Notes: generated from the sequence alone by a model not told the origin. A DNA stretch of 54,429 nucleotides from Kineosporia sp. A_224 (GCF_002198655.1 NZ_MWLN01000218.1:7855-62283); one strand, 5' to 3'; shown: positions 1-17,711, counted from the first letter of the stretch. Numbers and translations are program-made.

Positions 1-690
1 CTCGGCGACCGGGCCGACGACGCCGACGAGGCGGACGACGAGCCCGCGGCGGACGCCGCGGACGAGGCCGCCGGGCAGACCGAGGACGAGGACGGCGACG
101 TCGTCGACCCGGTCGCCGAGTTCAAGACGCAGCTGCGTCGCGCCCCTGGCGACTGGTTCGTGATCCACTCCTACGCGGGCTACGAGAACCGGGTCAAGGC
201 CAACCTCGAGAACCGGACCTCCAGCCTCAACATGGAGGACTTCATCTTCCAGGTCGAGGTCCCCATGGAGGAGGTCACCGAGATCAAGAACGGGCAGCGC
301 AAGCTCGTCCGTCGGGTCCGGATCCCCGGCTACGTGCTCGTCCGCATGGACCTCACCGACGAGTCCTGGGGCGCCGTCCGGCACACCCCGGGCGTCACCG
401 GCTTCGTCGGCCACACCCACCAGCCCGTGCCGCTGAGCCTCGACGAGGTCTTCTCGATGCTCGCGCCGTCGCTGCAGGCCGCCGAGGGCGCCAAGCCCGC
501 GAAGGCCGAGATCAAGGTCGTCGACTTCGAGGTCGGCGAGACCGTCACGGTCATGGAGGGCCCCTTCGAGACCCTGCCGGCGACGATCAGCGAGATCAAC
601 GCCGACCAGCAGAAGCTCAAGGTGCTCGTCTCGATCTTCGGGCGCGAGACCCCGGTCGAGCTGTCGTTCTCGGACGTCTCCAAGCTCTGA
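1..690 (+). CDS. nusG: Transcription termination/antitermination factor NusG (5' end missing)
   Basis: NusG binds RNA polymerase at the clamp and couples it to Rho or to the ribosome. The frame is open from base 1, so the start lies outside the window. The first 40 or so visible residues are Asp/Glu/Ala-rich, the acidic N-terminal extension usual in actinobacterial NusG. The NGN domain follows ([16 protein letters not shown], then [12 protein letters not shown] and [10 protein letters not shown]). A C-terminal KOW domain closes the protein ([19 protein letters not shown], then [16 protein letters not shown]). It lies 103 bases before rplK, the usual nusG-rplK order. Identification is firm; only the N-terminus is unseen. 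Confidence 0.97.
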   Translation, partial: LGDRADDADEADDEPAADAADEAAGQTEDEDGDVVDPVAEFKTQLRRAPGDWFVIHSYAGYENRVKANLENRTSSLNMEDFIFQVEVPMEEVTEIKNGQRKLVRRVRIPGYVLVRMDLTDESWGAVRHTPGVTGFVGHTHQPVPLSLDEVFSMLAPSLQAAEGAKPAKAEIKVVDFEVGETVTVMEGPFETLPATISEINADQQKLKVLVSIFGRETPVELSFSDVSKL

Positions 691-728
691 CCCCACGAGT
701 TCGCGGACGACGGGCCACGCCGTCCGCT

Positions 729-767
729 GGCCCGTACGGGCCGAACCGCACGGTCACGCGACCGTGC
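729..767 (+). promoter_or_regulatory. Two hairpins in the nusG-rplK gap
   Basis: A short palindrome (GGCCCG-TA-CGGGCC, 729-742) is followed by an 8-bp stem GCACGGTC-ACGC-GACCGTGC (748-767), about 26 bases before the rplK start. Ribosomal protein L1 represses the L11-L1 mRNA in E. coli through a leader structure, so this is a candidate L1 target. I cannot show that it mimics the 23S rRNA site. It could also be a weak attenuator. Confidence 0.45.
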
Positions 768-793
768 AGACCACCGAACAGAAGGACCCGGAC

Positions 794-1225
794 ATGCCCC
801 CCAAGAAGAAGGTCTCAGCTCTGATCAAGCTGCAGATCAACGCCGGCCAGGCGACGCCGGCGCCGCCGATCGGCCCCGCGCTGGGTCAGCACGGCGTGAA
901 CATCATGGAGTTCTGCAAGGCGTACAACGCCCAGACCGAGGGCTCGCGCGGCAGCGTCATCCCGGTGGAGATCACGGTCTACGAGGACCGCTCCTTCACC
1001 TTCATCACGAAGACGCCGCCGGCCGCCGAGCTCATCAAGAAGGCCGCGGGCGTCCCCAAGGGCTCCGGCGAGCCGCACAAGACCAAGGTCGGCAAGCTCA
1101 CCGCCGCCCAGGTCCGCGAGATCGCCCAGACCAAGCTCGAGGACCTCAACGCGAACGACCTCGACCAGGCGTCGAAGATCATCGCCGGGACCGCGCGCTC
1201 CATGGGCATCACCGTCGAGGGCTGA
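794..1225 (+). CDS. rplK: 50S ribosomal protein L11 (uL11)
   Basis: uL11 forms the base of the L7/L12 stalk with the GTPase-associated region of 23S rRNA and is the target of thiostrepton-type drugs. The protein is 143 residues, the normal length, beginning [14 protein letters not shown]. The proline-rich hinge with [16 protein letters not shown] and the C-terminal RNA-binding end with [12 protein letters not shown] are intact. An upstream in-frame GTG at 764 exists. I chose ATG 794 because the family starts here and GAAGGA (781-786) sits 7 bases before it. It is probably co-transcribed with rplA, 107 bases downstream. Confidence 0.97.
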
Positions 1226-1332
1226 GCACCACCCCCGACGCACCACCCGAAGCACCGCACCTCAAGCACCATCCGCAGTGGCAGGGCCCGCGCGGCCCAC
1301 GAGACCACGACTCCACGTACCGAGGAGCAGCA

Positions 1333-2049
1333 ATGCAGCGCAGCAAGGCCTACCGGTCCGCCGCCGAGAAGATCGACGCGGACAAGCTCTACGCCCCGCT
1401 CGAGGCCGTCCGGCTCGCGAAGGTGACCTCGACGACGAAGTACGACGCGACCGTCGAGGTCGCGTTCCGTCTCGGCGTCGACCCCCGCAAGGCCGACCAG
1501 ATGGTCCGTGGCACCGTCAACCTCCCGCACGGCACCGGCAAGACCGCCCGGGTCCTGGTCTTCGCCACCGGTGACCGTGCAGCGCAGGCCGAGGCCGCCG
1601 GCGCCGACTACGTCGGCTCCGACGACCTGCTCGAGAAGATCCAGGGTGGGTGGCTCGACTTCGACGCCGTCGTCGCCACCCCGGACCTCATGGGCAAGGT
1701 CGGCCGGCTCGGCAAGGTGCTCGGCCCCCGCGGCCTCATGCCCAACCCCAAGACCGGCACGGTGACCATGGACGTCGCCAAGGCCGTCGAGGAGATCAAG
1801 GGCGGCAAGATCGAGTTCCGCGTCGACAAGCACGCGAACCTGCACTTCATCATCGGCAAGACCTCGTTCGACGAGACGGCGCTCCTGCAGAACTACGCCG
1901 CCGCGCTCGACGAGGTGCTCCGGCTCAAGCCGTCCGCGGCCAAGGGCCGGTACCTCCGCAAGGCCACGATCGCGACGACGATGGGCCCGGGCATCCCGGT
2001 CGACCCGAACCGCACGCGCAACCTCGAGGCCGAGGACGTCGACGCCTGA
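1333..2049 (+). CDS. rplA: 50S ribosomal protein L1 (uL1)
   Basis: uL1 binds the mobile L1 stalk of 23S rRNA near the E site, helps release deacylated tRNA, and in many bacteria represses its own operon. At 238 residues it has the usual length, with the conserved [15 protein letters not shown] segment and the [15 protein letters not shown] region. ATG 1333 has GAGGAG (1322-1327) 5 bases upstream. It is the last gene of the L11-L1 unit: a long perfect hairpin follows 27 bases after the stop codon. Confidence 0.97.
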   Translation: MQRSKAYRSAAEKIDADKLYAPLEAVRLAKVTSTTKYDATVEVAFRLGVDPRKADQMVRGTVNLPHGTGKTARVLVFATGDRAAQAEAAGADYVGSDDLLEKIQGGWLDFDAVVATPDLMGKVGRLGKVLGPRGLMPNPKTGTVTMDVAKAVEEIKGGKIEFRVDKHANLHFIIGKTSFDETALLQNYAAALDEVLRLKPSAAKGRYLRKATIATTMGPGIPVDPNRTRNLEAEDVDA

Positions 2050-2076
2050 CGCGTCGCCCCTCACCCGCAGCAGGAC

Positions 2077-2116
2077 CGCCAGGGCCCGTCGTCCACCCGG
2101 ACGGCGGGCCCTGGCG
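2077..2116 (+). terminator. Strong hairpin terminator after rplA
   Basis: An 18-pair inverted repeat (2077-2094 with 2099-2116, including one G-U pair) closes a 4-base ACCC loop. There is no U-run, as is common for actinobacterial terminators. It separates rplK-rplA from the lipoprotein gene. Confidence 0.8.
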
Positions 2117-2165
2117 CCGTCCGTCCGTCCCCATCCCCGTCACCGCTGCCCGGAGGACCACGCCC

Positions 2166-2993
2166 GTGACCCGCCTCAACGCTCCTGCCGCCGCGGCCGC
2201 CGTCCTGGTGCTCCTCACGGGCTGCAGCGACGCGAGCACCCCGACGACCGCACCTGCCGCGTCGGCGTCATCGGCCTCGTCCGCGTCGTCGGTGGCTCCG
2301 GCGTCCTCGCCCGCGACCGCCGCGGGCGAGGACGCCGCAGCGCTCGCAGCGCGGGTCGTCGCGGCGATGGACGCGAGGAAGACCGCGAAGGTCTCCATGA
2401 CCGCGCAGAGCCCCGCCGGGACGACCACGGGCTCCGGCGCGACCCGTTTCGGCGAGAGCACCGACATGGCGATGCGCGTCGTGGCCGGTGCCACGACGAT
2501 GAACCTCGTCCTGCTCGGGACGTCGGTCTACGTGCAGTCGCCGAGCCTGCCGACGAAGAAGTGGATCAAGATCTCGGCCGGGGCGACCGACCCGCTCTCG
2601 CGGGCCCTCGCGCCGACGCTGGAGTCGATCTCCTCGAACGCCTCGATCGAGGCGATGCTCGACAGCTACCAGGGCATCCCGGTGACGAAGGCCGGCACCT
2701 CGACGCTCGACGGCGTCCCGGTCGCCGAGTACGTCTACGCCCTCGACGCCGCCGCCCTCACCGCCGGGATCCCCGAGTCGCTGCGTGCCCAGGCCGGCAC
2801 CCAGTTCGACGGCGCGACCGGCACGACGTCGATGTGGGTGGACGACGAGGGTCTCGTCCGCAAGGTGCTCGCGACGGTGAGACTCACCAGCGGGACGTCA
2901 CAGACGACGCTGCGCTACACCGACTGGGGTGCGCCGGTGACGATCGACGCCCCGTCGGCGGCCGACGTCGTCGACGCGGCGAGCCTCTCCTGA
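2166..2993 (+). CDS. Secreted lipoprotein, LppX/LprA/F/G-like
   Basis: This predicted 275-residue exported lipoprotein has a short hydrophobic leader (VLVLLTGC) whose lipobox LTGC places the lipidated cysteine at residue 20. A Ser/Ala/Thr-rich linker follows to about residue 55. The remaining ~220 residues (AALAARVVAAMDARKTAKVS; WIKISAG; DGVPVAEYVYALD; GTTSMWVDDEGLVRKV) have the repeat-strand pattern of the LppX/LprAFG family, half-barrel proteins that carry lipids or anchor to the membrane. Family assignment is by pattern only. Start GTG 2166 has GGAGG (2152-2156) 9 bases upstream. A lipoprotein gene between rplA and rplJ is also known in Streptomyces, so the position may be conserved. Confidence 0.8.
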   Translation: MTRLNAPAAAAAVLVLLTGCSDASTPTTAPAASASSASSASSVAPASSPATAAGEDAAALAARVVAAMDARKTAKVSMTAQSPAGTTTGSGATRFGESTDMAMRVVAGATTMNLVLLGTSVYVQSPSLPTKKWIKISAGATDPLSRALAPTLESISSNASIEAMLDSYQGIPVTKAGTSTLDGVPVAEYVYALDAAALTAGIPESLRAQAGTQFDGATGTTSMWVDDEGLVRKVLATVRLTSGTSQTTLRYTDWGAPVTIDAPSAADVVDAASLS

Positions 2994-3013
2994 CGGCGGC
3001 GACCGGCGGCCGT

Positions 3014-3469
3014 TCAGCCGGCCACGGTCGCGGCGAGCGTGCCGCCGAGGTCCCGGCAGGCCTGCCGGACGTCGGCGTCGACGGGCCCGGTGACCTCGAG
3101 CGGGGCCGCGACAGGCCTCCACCCGAGCCCTCCGGCGAGCGACGTGACGGCCCGGACGGCGCCGGTGACGTCGTCGTTGCCGTGCACCCACAGCCCGTAC
3201 GGCCGGCCCGCGACGGCGTCCAGGCACGGGTAGTAGACGGTGTCGAAGAAGTGCTTGAGCGCCCCGGACATGTAGCCGAAGTTCGCCGGCGTCCCGAGCA
3301 GGTAACCGTCGGCGGCGAGCACGTCCGCGGCCCCGGTCGACAGCGCGGGGGAGGCGACGACGTCCACCGCCCCGCCGAGGTCGGGGTGCTGAGCCCCGGC
3401 GAGCACCTCCTCGAGGAGGGCACGCGTCGCGGGCGAGGGCGTGTGGTGGACGACGAGCAGACGCGGCAC
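3014..3469 (-). CDS. Flavodoxin-like FMN-binding protein
   Basis: This 151-residue protein has a flavodoxin/NADPH-dependent FMN reductase fold pattern: a first strand and phosphate-loop region (LLVVHHTPSPATRALLEEV), the loop GTPANFGYMSGALKHFFD, and a later YGLWVHGNDDVTGAVRAV strand-helix. Such proteins bind FMN non-covalently and carry electrons or reduce quinones; the substrate here is unknown. It is the only minus-strand gene within the ribosomal cluster, convergent with the lipoprotein gene (20 bases apart) and divergent from rplJ. Start GTG 3469-3467 lacks a Shine-Dalgarno site but has TAGCCT 6 bases upstream, so it may be leaderless. Confidence 0.8.
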   Translation of the reverse strand: MPRLLVVHHTPSPATRALLEEVLAGAQHPDLGGAVDVVASPALSTGAADVLAADGYLLGTPANFGYMSGALKHFFDTVYYPCLDAVAGRPYGLWVHGNDDVTGAVRAVTSLAGGLGWRPVAAPLEVTGPVDADVRQACRDLGGTLAATVAG

Positions 3470-3475
3470 GCTCCG

Positions 3476-3481
3476 AGGCTA
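3476..3481 (-). promoter_or_regulatory. -10 element of a likely leaderless promoter (flavodoxin-like gene)
   Basis: On the minus strand TAGCCT lies 6 bases before the GTG start, so transcription would begin at or very near the start codon. No convincing -35 was seen. Confidence 0.5.
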
Positions 3482-3523
3482 CGGTGCCCCGCCGGCCGTC
3501 CGAGGTGCTGGGGGAGAGGCGAT

Positions 3524-3553
3524 TTGGTGGGGTGGTCGCGCGTCCCGTAGTCT
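3524..3553 (+). promoter_or_regulatory. Promoter for rplJ-rplL
   Basis: TTGGTG (3524-3529) and TAGTCT (3548-3553) are separated by 18 bases. The predicted start point near 3560 precedes the structured leader of rplJ. The same TAGTCT -10 hexamer occurs upstream of rpoB. Confidence 0.65.
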
Positions 3554-3559
3554 GAAGGC

Positions 3560-3778
3560 TGCCGAAGACCGCCGGTCGCCACCCCGCAAGGGTGGTCGAA
3601 GGTCCCGCATCACGCGGGCGGCCCGCGCAGGTGAACGAGACGCTCGTGCAGCACGTACCGCCACGCCCGCGAGGGTGGGGCCGGCACGCCTCCACAACGC
3701 CCCGTGCGCCTGCGCCGGGGCGTTCCGCATGTCCGGGCCCTTCTGCGCAGACCGGCACCACTGCACGGAAGGAGAGCC
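3560..3778 (+). promoter_or_regulatory. L10-type ribosomal protein leader RNA
   Basis: This ~219-base untranslated region before rplJ contains several hairpins: CCACCC/GGGTGG (3579-3595), CCCGC/GCGGG (3604-3618), and a 9-pair stem AACGCCCCG/CGGGGCGTT with an 11-base loop (3696-3724). Long leaders here bind the L10(L12)4 complex in many bacteria and repress translation or cause premature termination. The last stem could act as terminator or anti-terminator. Position and structure fit the L10 leader family; a covariance search would settle it. Confidence 0.7.
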
Positions 3779-4429
3779 ATGGCGAGGCCCGACAAGGCCG
3801 CCGCGGTTGCTGAGATCACGGACCGGTTCCGTGAGTCCAACGCCGCTGTGCTGACCGAGTACCGCGGGCTGACCGTGGCGCAGCTCACCCAGCTCCGCAA
3901 GAGCATCGGTGGCAACGCCACGTACTCCGTGGTGAAGAACACGCTGACCGAGATCGCCGCGAAGAACGTGGGCATCTCCGCGTTCGACGGCCAGCTTGCT
4001 GGCCCGACAGCGATCGCCTTCGTCACCGGTGACCCGGTGGAGACGGCGAAGGGTCTGCGCGACTTCGCCAAGACGTTCCCCGCGCTCGTCATCAAGGGCG
4101 GTGTCCTCGACGGCAAGCCGCTGACCGCCGACGAGGTGAAGAAGCTCGCCGACCTCGAGTCGCGCGAGGTTCTGCTGGCCAAGATGGCGGGCGCCATGAA
4201 GGCGTCGCTCAGCAAGGCCGTCTACCTGTTCGCCGCCCCGCTGTCGCAGGCGGCGCGGACCATCGACGCGCTCCGCCTCAAGGCGGAGAGCGACCCGAGC
4301 GTCCTCGCGGGCGGTGCCGGCACGCCGGCCCCGGTCGCCGAGGCCGCCCCCGCCGAGGTCGAGGCCGCGGCCGAGACCGAGGCACCCGCTGAGGCCGAGC
4401 CGGCCGCCGCGGAGACCACCGAGGGCTGA
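3779..4429 (+). CDS. rplJ: 50S ribosomal protein L10 (uL10)
   Basis: uL10 anchors the L7/L12 stalk to 23S rRNA beside uL11 and is the usual feedback repressor of its own mRNA. This 216-residue protein starts [17 protein letters not shown] and has the conserved [17 protein letters not shown] and VVKNTL stretches. It ends in about 50 Ala/Glu/Pro-rich residues, longer than the E. coli protein (165) and typical of actinobacteria. ATG 3779 is preceded by AAGGAG. Upstream in-frame codons are rejected because they would run into the leader structure. Confidence 0.97.
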   Translation: MARPDKAAAVAEITDRFRESNAAVLTEYRGLTVAQLTQLRKSIGGNATYSVVKNTLTEIAAKNVGISAFDGQLAGPTAIAFVTGDPVETAKGLRDFAKTFPALVIKGGVLDGKPLTADEVKKLADLESREVLLAKMAGAMKASLSKAVYLFAAPLSQAARTIDALRLKAESDPSVLAGGAGTPAPVAEAAPAEVEAAAETEAPAEAEPAAAETTEG

Positions 4430-4491
4430 ACCGCCCGCCACCACCGCGGGCGCCCTCGCCTCGCGGATCCACAAGGGAAGGACACGCCACC

Positions 4492-4875
4492 ATGGCGAAG
4501 CTCAGCACCGACGACCTCCTTGACGCGTTCAAGGAGATGACCCTCATCGAGCTCTCCGAGTTCGTGAAGAAGTTCGAGGAGACCTTCGAGGTCACCGCCG
4601 CCGCCCCGGTCGCCGTCGCCGGCGTCGCGGGCCCCGCCGCCCCGGCGGAGGAGGTCGCGGAGCAGGACGAGTTCGACGTCGTCCTCGAGGCTGCCGGCGA
4701 CAAGAAGATCCAGGTCATCAAGGAGGTGCGCACGCTGACGTCCCTCGGTCTCAAGGAGGCCAAGGACCTCGTCGACGGCGCGCCGAAGCCGGTCCTGGAG
4801 AAGGTCAACAAGGACGCAGCGGAGAAGGCCAAGGCTGCCCTCGAGGGCGCCGGCGCCACCGTCTCCGTCAAGTGA
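4492..4875 (+). CDS. rplL: 50S ribosomal protein L7/L12 (bL12)
   Basis: bL12 is the multicopy stalk protein that recruits EF-Tu, EF-G, IF2 and RF3 to the ribosome. The 127 residues show the N-terminal dimer and L10-binding helices ([21 protein letters not shown]), an Ala/Pro hinge with GPAAPAEEV, and the C-terminal factor-binding domain ([20 protein letters not shown] ... [17 protein letters not shown]). ATG 4492 has GGAAGGA about 9 bases upstream. It lies 62 bases after rplJ, in the same unit. Confidence 0.97.
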   Translation: MAKLSTDDLLDAFKEMTLIELSEFVKKFEETFEVTAAAPVAVAGVAGPAAPAEEVAEQDEFDVVLEAAGDKKIQVIKEVRTLTSLGLKEAKDLVDGAPKPVLEKVNKDAAEKAKAALEGAGATVSVK

Positions 4876-4879
4876 CGTC

Positions 4880-4897
4880 GCGCCCCGTGAGGGGCGC
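4880..4897 (+). terminator. GTGA-capped hairpin after the rplL stop
   Basis: GCGCCCC-GTGA-GGGGCGC is a perfect 7-pair stem with a GNRA-type loop, four bases after the rplL stop. It could be an attenuator, a processing site or a 3'-end stabiliser; the larger terminator lies 45 bases downstream. Confidence 0.45.
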
Positions 4898-4902
4898 GCT
4901 CA

Positions 4903-4938
4903 CTGCACCACCCGCACCATCTGCACCATCTGCACCAC
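4903..4938 (+). repeat. Four tandem 9-base repeats
   Basis: Four consecutive copies of CYGCACCAY (CTGCACCAC, CCGCACCAT, CTGCACCAT, CTGCACCAC) lie between the first hairpin and the terminator. Function is unknown; slippage alone could produce it. Confidence 0.7.
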
Positions 4939-4941
4939 CGC

Positions 4942-4973
4942 GAACGGGCGGCCGGACCTCCGGCCGCCCGTTC
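4942..4973 (+). terminator. Terminator after rplL
   Basis: A 14-pair perfect inverted repeat (4942-4955 with 4960-4973) has a 4-base ACCT loop. It probably ends most rplJL transcripts. Confidence 0.75.
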
Positions 4974-5112
4974 CGCGTCCGCGGGGGTGTGTCGGTGCTG
5001 GACACGGGCACCGTCGCGTGCCTGAGGTCGATCACGGTCCGTGCCCGTGCCGTCGTTGCTCCGTTCGGGTGACCGCGTGACACGCCACGCAGCGACCGAC
5101 GGCCGAGTTCTC

Positions 5113-5141
5113 TTGACGCACCGCCTACGGCCAGTCATCCT
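5113..5141 (+). promoter_or_regulatory. Candidate distal rpoB promoter (P1)
   Basis: TTGACG (5113-5118) is followed after 17 bases by CATCCT (5136-5141). The -35 is very good and the -10 is weak. If used, it gives a ~260-base leader for rpoB. Confidence 0.4.
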
Positions 5142-5285
5142 CGTTGTGGCCCCACATGGCAGGTCGCAAGGTACGAAGCGGCTCTGTCGGGGGTTCGCAG
5201 TACAGGTTCCAGCGGCCCAGGAGGTGCCCGGTCAGACCCGCGAGAGGTTTCGCGAGGTCCCGGGAGGTCACTCCTGCGTGGCGGC

Positions 5286-5314
5286 TGGACATCTCTTCGC
5301 GCGCACGGTAGTCT
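5286..5314 (+). promoter_or_regulatory. Main candidate rpoB promoter (P2)
   Basis: TGGACA (5286-5291) matches the -35 consensus at five of six positions. TAGTCT (5309-5314) follows after 17 bases. The start point would be near 5321, giving an ~88-base leader. Confidence 0.65.
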
Positions 5315-5340
5315 GCCGCTTTGCGCCCGCCCTGTGCCTA

Positions 5341-5402
5341 CCCGTGGATCAGCCACGGGGCACTCGGTGTGCGCCCGTAACGCCCGCAGGCCCGTGGAAG
5401 GA
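5341..5402 (+). promoter_or_regulatory. Possible RNA switch over the rpoB ribosome binding site
   Basis: CCCGTGG occurs twice (5341-5347 and 5391-5397), and its complement CCACGGG lies between them (5353-5359). The complement can pair with the first copy as a local hairpin with loop ATCAG. It can instead pair with the second copy, which overlaps the Shine-Dalgarno GGAAGGA (5396-5402). The two folds exclude each other, so the first would leave the site open and the second would cover it. This is inferred from pairing alone. Confidence 0.4.
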
Positions 5403-5408
5403 CCCCTC

Positions 5409-8894
<3,486 letters not shown>

Positions 8895-8906
8895 GCCCGT
8901 CCGGGA

Positions 8907-8931
8907 CCGCCCGCCCCCTAGGGGCGGGCGG
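8907..8931 (+). terminator. Hairpin between rpoB and rpoC
   Basis: CCGCCCGCCCC-CTA-GGGGCGGGCGG is a perfect 11-pair stem, 12 bases after the rpoB stop. Because rpoC is expected to be co-transcribed, it may be a partial terminator or a processing site. Confidence 0.55.
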
Positions 8932-9035
8932 CACCCCGTCCGGCACGGGCGCCGCGGTTCGCGGCGGACACGGCCGGCCAGCTACGTAGTCATCGAGCAA
9001 AGACACAGCACCACCACGAGAAAGCAGGCAGCGTC

Positions 9036-12914
<3,879 letters not shown>

Positions 12915-12958
12915 CGCGGTCGCCGGGGCACTGTTCCCACGGTGTCGCCGGCGCCGGT

Positions 12959-12985
12959 GGGGGAGGGCAATATCAGCCCTCCTCC
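12959..12985 (+). terminator. Terminator after rpoC
   Basis: A 10-pair stem (12959-12968 with 12976-12985, one G-U pair) has a 7-base loop, AATATCA. It lies 44 bases after the rpoC stop and before the rpsL promoter. Confidence 0.6.
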
Positions 12986-13036
12986 GGCCGGCGTCGGCGA
13001 CCCGCCGGGGGACCCGCCGACGGGGCGGGGGCCGTT

Positions 13037-13066
13037 TTGACGCTCGCTGCGGCAGACGGGTAACCT
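13037..13066 (+). promoter_or_regulatory. Promoter of the rpsL-rpsG-fusA(-tuf) unit
   Basis: TTGACG (13037-13042), an 18-base spacer and TAACCT (13061-13066) form one of the best promoter matches in the window. The start near 13073 would give a ~248-base leader. Confidence 0.7.
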
Positions 13067-13210
13067 CGACATCCGTGCCTGGGTCTGCCCGGGCCTTCCC
13101 GGCTGCCCGGGGCGGTCGCTGAGCCGAAACGTCCAGCGACTCGTGGCAGCCAGAGCGCCTGTTCCAACCGACTCCTTCTCGGATCCGGTCCGGAGCGCAG
13201 CGCGGACGAC

Positions 13211-13239
13211 GCGACACGCCCGACCCCGGGGGTCGGGGA
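13211..13239 (+). promoter_or_regulatory. Leader hairpin element, copy A (rpsL)
   Basis: A 29-base block begins GCGACACGCCCGACC and folds into a 6-pair stem CCGACC/GGTCGG with a 5-base loop. The same block, with 27 of 29 positions identical, lies before rpsJ at 18070-18098, and the stem is retained. It sits ~81 bases before the rpsL start. This looks like a regulatory RNA or DNA element shared by two ribosomal protein units. Confidence 0.6.
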
Positions 13240-13320
13240 ACACCCGGTGCGGCAGCCGCCGCCCACGACGGAAGACCACACGAGCCACGGCTCGAGGCGA
13301 AGAGAGAGTTCGGAGAACCG

Positions 13321-13695
13321 GTGCCCACGATCCAGCAGCTGGTCCGCAAGGGCCGCCAGGACAAGGTCGGCAAGACGAAGACGCCGGCCCTCAAGGGGAG
13401 CCCCCAGCGGCGCGGCGTGTGCACCCGCGTCTACACGACGACGCCGAAGAAGCCGAACTCGGCCCTGCGCAAGGTGGCGCGTGTCCGCCTCACCAGCCAG
13501 ATCGAGGTCACGGCGTACATCCCGGGCGTCGGCCACAACCTCCAGGAGCACTCGATCGTGCTCGTCCGTGGTGGCCGTGTGAAGGACCTCCCCGGCGTTC
13601 GCTACAAGATCATCCGCGGCTCGCTCGACACCCAGGGCGTGAAGAACCGCAAGCAGGCCCGCAGCCGTTACGGCGCGAAGAAGGAGAAGAGCTGA
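13321..13695 (+). CDS. rpsL: 30S ribosomal protein S12 (uS12)
   Basis: uS12 sits at the decoding centre and controls accuracy. At 124 residues it is standard length, starting [15 protein letters not shown] from GTG 13321, with GGAG just upstream. The streptomycin-relevant lysines are wild type: [12 protein letters not shown] contains the Lys43 equivalent and [12 protein letters not shown] the Lys88 equivalent, so no streptomycin-resistance substitution is seen here. It is the first gene of the str unit, one base before rpsG. Confidence 0.98.
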   Translation: MPTIQQLVRKGRQDKVGKTKTPALKGSPQRRGVCTRVYTTTPKKPNSALRKVARVRLTSQIEVTAYIPGVGHNLQEHSIVLVRGGRVKDLPGVRYKIIRGSLDTQGVKNRKQARSRYGAKKEKS

Positions 13696-13696
13696 C

Positions 13697-14167
13697 ATGC
13701 CCCGCAAGGGTCCGGCCCCGAAGCGGCCGCTCATCGTCGACCCGGTCTACGGGTCCCCGCTGGTGAGCCAGCTCGTCAACAAGGTTCTCCTCGACGGCAA
13801 GAAGTCCGTCGCGGAGCGCATCGTCTACGGCGCACTCGAGGGCTGCCGCGAGAAGACCGGTACCGACCCGGTCATCACGCTCAAGCGCGCGCTCGACAAC
13901 GTCAAGCCCAGCATCGAGGTCAAGAGCCGCCGCGTCGGCGGTGCGACCTACCAGGTGCCGATCGAGGTCAAGGCCGGCCGCTCGACGACGCTGGCGCTGC
14001 GCTGGCTCGTCGGTTACTCCAAGGCGCGCCGCGAGAAGACCATGACCGAGCGGCTCATGAACGAGATCCTCGACGCGAGCAACGGCCTCGGCGCCGCCGT
14101 GAAGCGTCGCGAGGACACGCACAAGATGGCCGAGTCCAACAAGGCCTTCGCGCACTACCGCTGGTGA
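13697..14167 (+). CDS. rpsG: 30S ribosomal protein S7 (uS7)
   Basis: uS7 nucleates assembly of the 30S head and contacts E-site tRNA. The 156 residues begin [20 protein letters not shown] and contain [14 protein letters not shown] and [17 protein letters not shown], ending KAFAHYRW. It lies one base after the rpsL stop, with AAGGAG inside the end of rpsL as its ribosome binding site. In E. coli S7 represses the str operon; no matching target could be identified here. Confidence 0.98.
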   Translation: MPRKGPAPKRPLIVDPVYGSPLVSQLVNKVLLDGKKSVAERIVYGALEGCREKTGTDPVITLKRALDNVKPSIEVKSRRVGGATYQVPIEVKAGRSTTLALRWLVGYSKARREKTMTERLMNEILDASNGLGAAVKRREDTHKMAESNKAFAHYRW

Positions 14168-14242
14168 CGCGGCGGCGCGGGTCACCCCCGCGCCGCACCC
14201 CGCACCGGCTGACGACTTCGACACGAGGCGAGGCAGACTTCC

Positions 14243-16345
<2,103 letters not shown>

Positions 16346-16512
16346 GCCCCAGGCTCACGCCCTTCGGGAGCCTCGGTCGGCAGATCGGGTCCGGAGCACC
16401 GGCACCACCGGTAACCGGTTCGACCAGCAGGCCCGGCACCACCTAGCGTCAAACCCCAAGACCATCACGTCAGGCAGCACCAACACCCGACAGCGCAAAC
16501 AGGAGGACCACC

Positions 16513-17706
16513 GTGGCGAAGGCGAAGTTCGAGCGGACTAAGCCGCACGTCAACATCGGCACCATCGGTCACATCGACCACGGTAAGACGACGCTCACCG
16601 CGGCGATCACCAAGGTGCTGCACGACAAGTACCCGGAGCTCAACCCCTTCACGCCGTTCGACCAGATCGACAAGGCACCGGAGGAGCGGCAGCGCGGTAT
16701 CACGATCTCGATCGCGCACGTCGAGTACCAGACCGAGGCGCGGCACTACGCGCACGTGGACTGCCCGGGTCACGCGGACTACATCAAGAACATGATCACC
16801 GGTGCGGCCCAGATGGACGGCGCGATCCTCGTGGTCGCGGCGACCGACGGCCCGATGCCGCAGACGAAGGAGCACGTCCTCCTGGCCCGCCAGGTCGGCG
16901 TCCCCTACATCGTCGTGGCGCTCAACAAGTCGGACATGGTCGACGACGAGGAGATCCTCGAGCTCGTCGAGATGGAGGTCCGCGAGCTGCTGACCTCCTA
17001 CGAGTTCCCCGGCGACGACCTCCCGGTCGTCCGTGTCTCGGCGCTCAAGGCGCTCGAGGGCGACGCGGAGTGGAGCGCCAAGCTCCTCGAGCTCATGGAC
17101 GCCGTCGACTCGTCGATCCCCGAGCCGCTGCGTGAGACGGACAAGCCGTTCCTCATGCCGATCGAGGACGTCTTCACGATCACCGGTCGTGGCACGGTCG
17201 TCACCGGCAAGGTGGACCGCGGCATCCTCAAGGTGAACGAGACGGTCGAGATCGTCGGCATCAAGGAGAAGTCGACGACCACGACCGTCACCGGCATCGA
17301 GATGTTCCGCAAGCTGCTCGACACCGCGGAGGCGGGGGAGAACGTCGGCCTCCTCCTGCGTGGCATCAAGCGCGAGGACGTCGAGCGCGGCCAGGTCGTC
17401 GTCAAGCCGGGCTCGATCACCCCGCACACCGAGTTCGAGGCGAACGTCTACATCCTCAGCAAGGACGAGGGTGGCCGGCACACGCCGTTCTACGACAACT
17501 ACCGTCCGCAGTTCTACTTCCGGACGACGGACGTCACGGGCGTCGTGCACCTGCCCGAGGGCACCGAGATGGTCATGCCCGGTGACAACACCGAGATGCG
17601 GGTCGAGATGATCCAGCCCATCGCCATGGAGGAAGGCCTCAAGTTCGCGATCCGTGAGGGTGGCCGCACCGTCGGCGCCGGCCGGGTCACGAAGATCCTC
17701 AAGTGA
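16513..17706 (+). CDS. tuf: Elongation factor Tu
   Basis: EF-Tu delivers aminoacyl-tRNA to the ribosomal A site. It has 397 residues, starting at GTG 16513 behind a strong AGGAGG. Motifs: [14 protein letters not shown] (P-loop, Ile where many have Val), [30 protein letters not shown] and SALKAL. Domains 2 and 3 are complete, ending [10 protein letters not shown]. The 167-base gap after fusA has no hairpin and only a weak -10-like TAGCGT (16444-16449), so read-through plus a minor own promoter is plausible. A very strong terminator follows. Confidence 0.98.
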   Translation: MAKAKFERTKPHVNIGTIGHIDHGKTTLTAAITKVLHDKYPELNPFTPFDQIDKAPEERQRGITISIAHVEYQTEARHYAHVDCPGHADYIKNMITGAAQMDGAILVVAATDGPMPQTKEHVLLARQVGVPYIVVALNKSDMVDDEEILELVEMEVRELLTSYEFPGDDLPVVRVSALKALEGDAEWSAKLLELMDAVDSSIPEPLRETDKPFLMPIEDVFTITGRGTVVTGKVDRGILKVNETVEIVGIKEKSTTTTVTGIEMFRKLLDTAEAGENVGLLLRGIKREDVERGQVVVKPGSITPHTEFEANVYILSKDEGGRHTPFYDNYRPQFYFRTTDVTGVVHLPEGTEMVMPGDNTEMRVEMIQPIAMEEGLKFAIREGGRTVGAGRVTKILK

Positions 17707-17711
17707 TCCCA

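Larger units (their letters stand above)
4876..5408 (+). other. 533-base rplL-rpoB gap
   Basis: I see no gene here. In order it holds a GTGA-capped hairpin just after the rplL stop, four tandem 9-base repeats, a strong 14-pair terminator, two candidate promoters and the rpoB leader; these are listed separately. The layout makes rpoB-rpoC independently transcribed. Confidence 0.7.
12915..13320 (+). other. 406-base rpoC-rpsL gap
   Basis: No gene is seen here. It contains a terminator-like hairpin, a good sigma-70-type promoter and a ~250-base rpsL leader with a hairpin element shared with the rpsJ leader; each is listed separately. Confidence 0.7.

Noticed and set aside
4903-4938. Tandem repeats considered as a CRISPR-like array
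   Set aside because: Nine-base direct repeats without spacers cannot be CRISPR; no cas genes nearby.
16346-16512. Clear promoter for tuf in the fusA-tuf gap
   Set aside because: Only a weak TAGCGT without a good -35 is present; not enough to call a separate feature.
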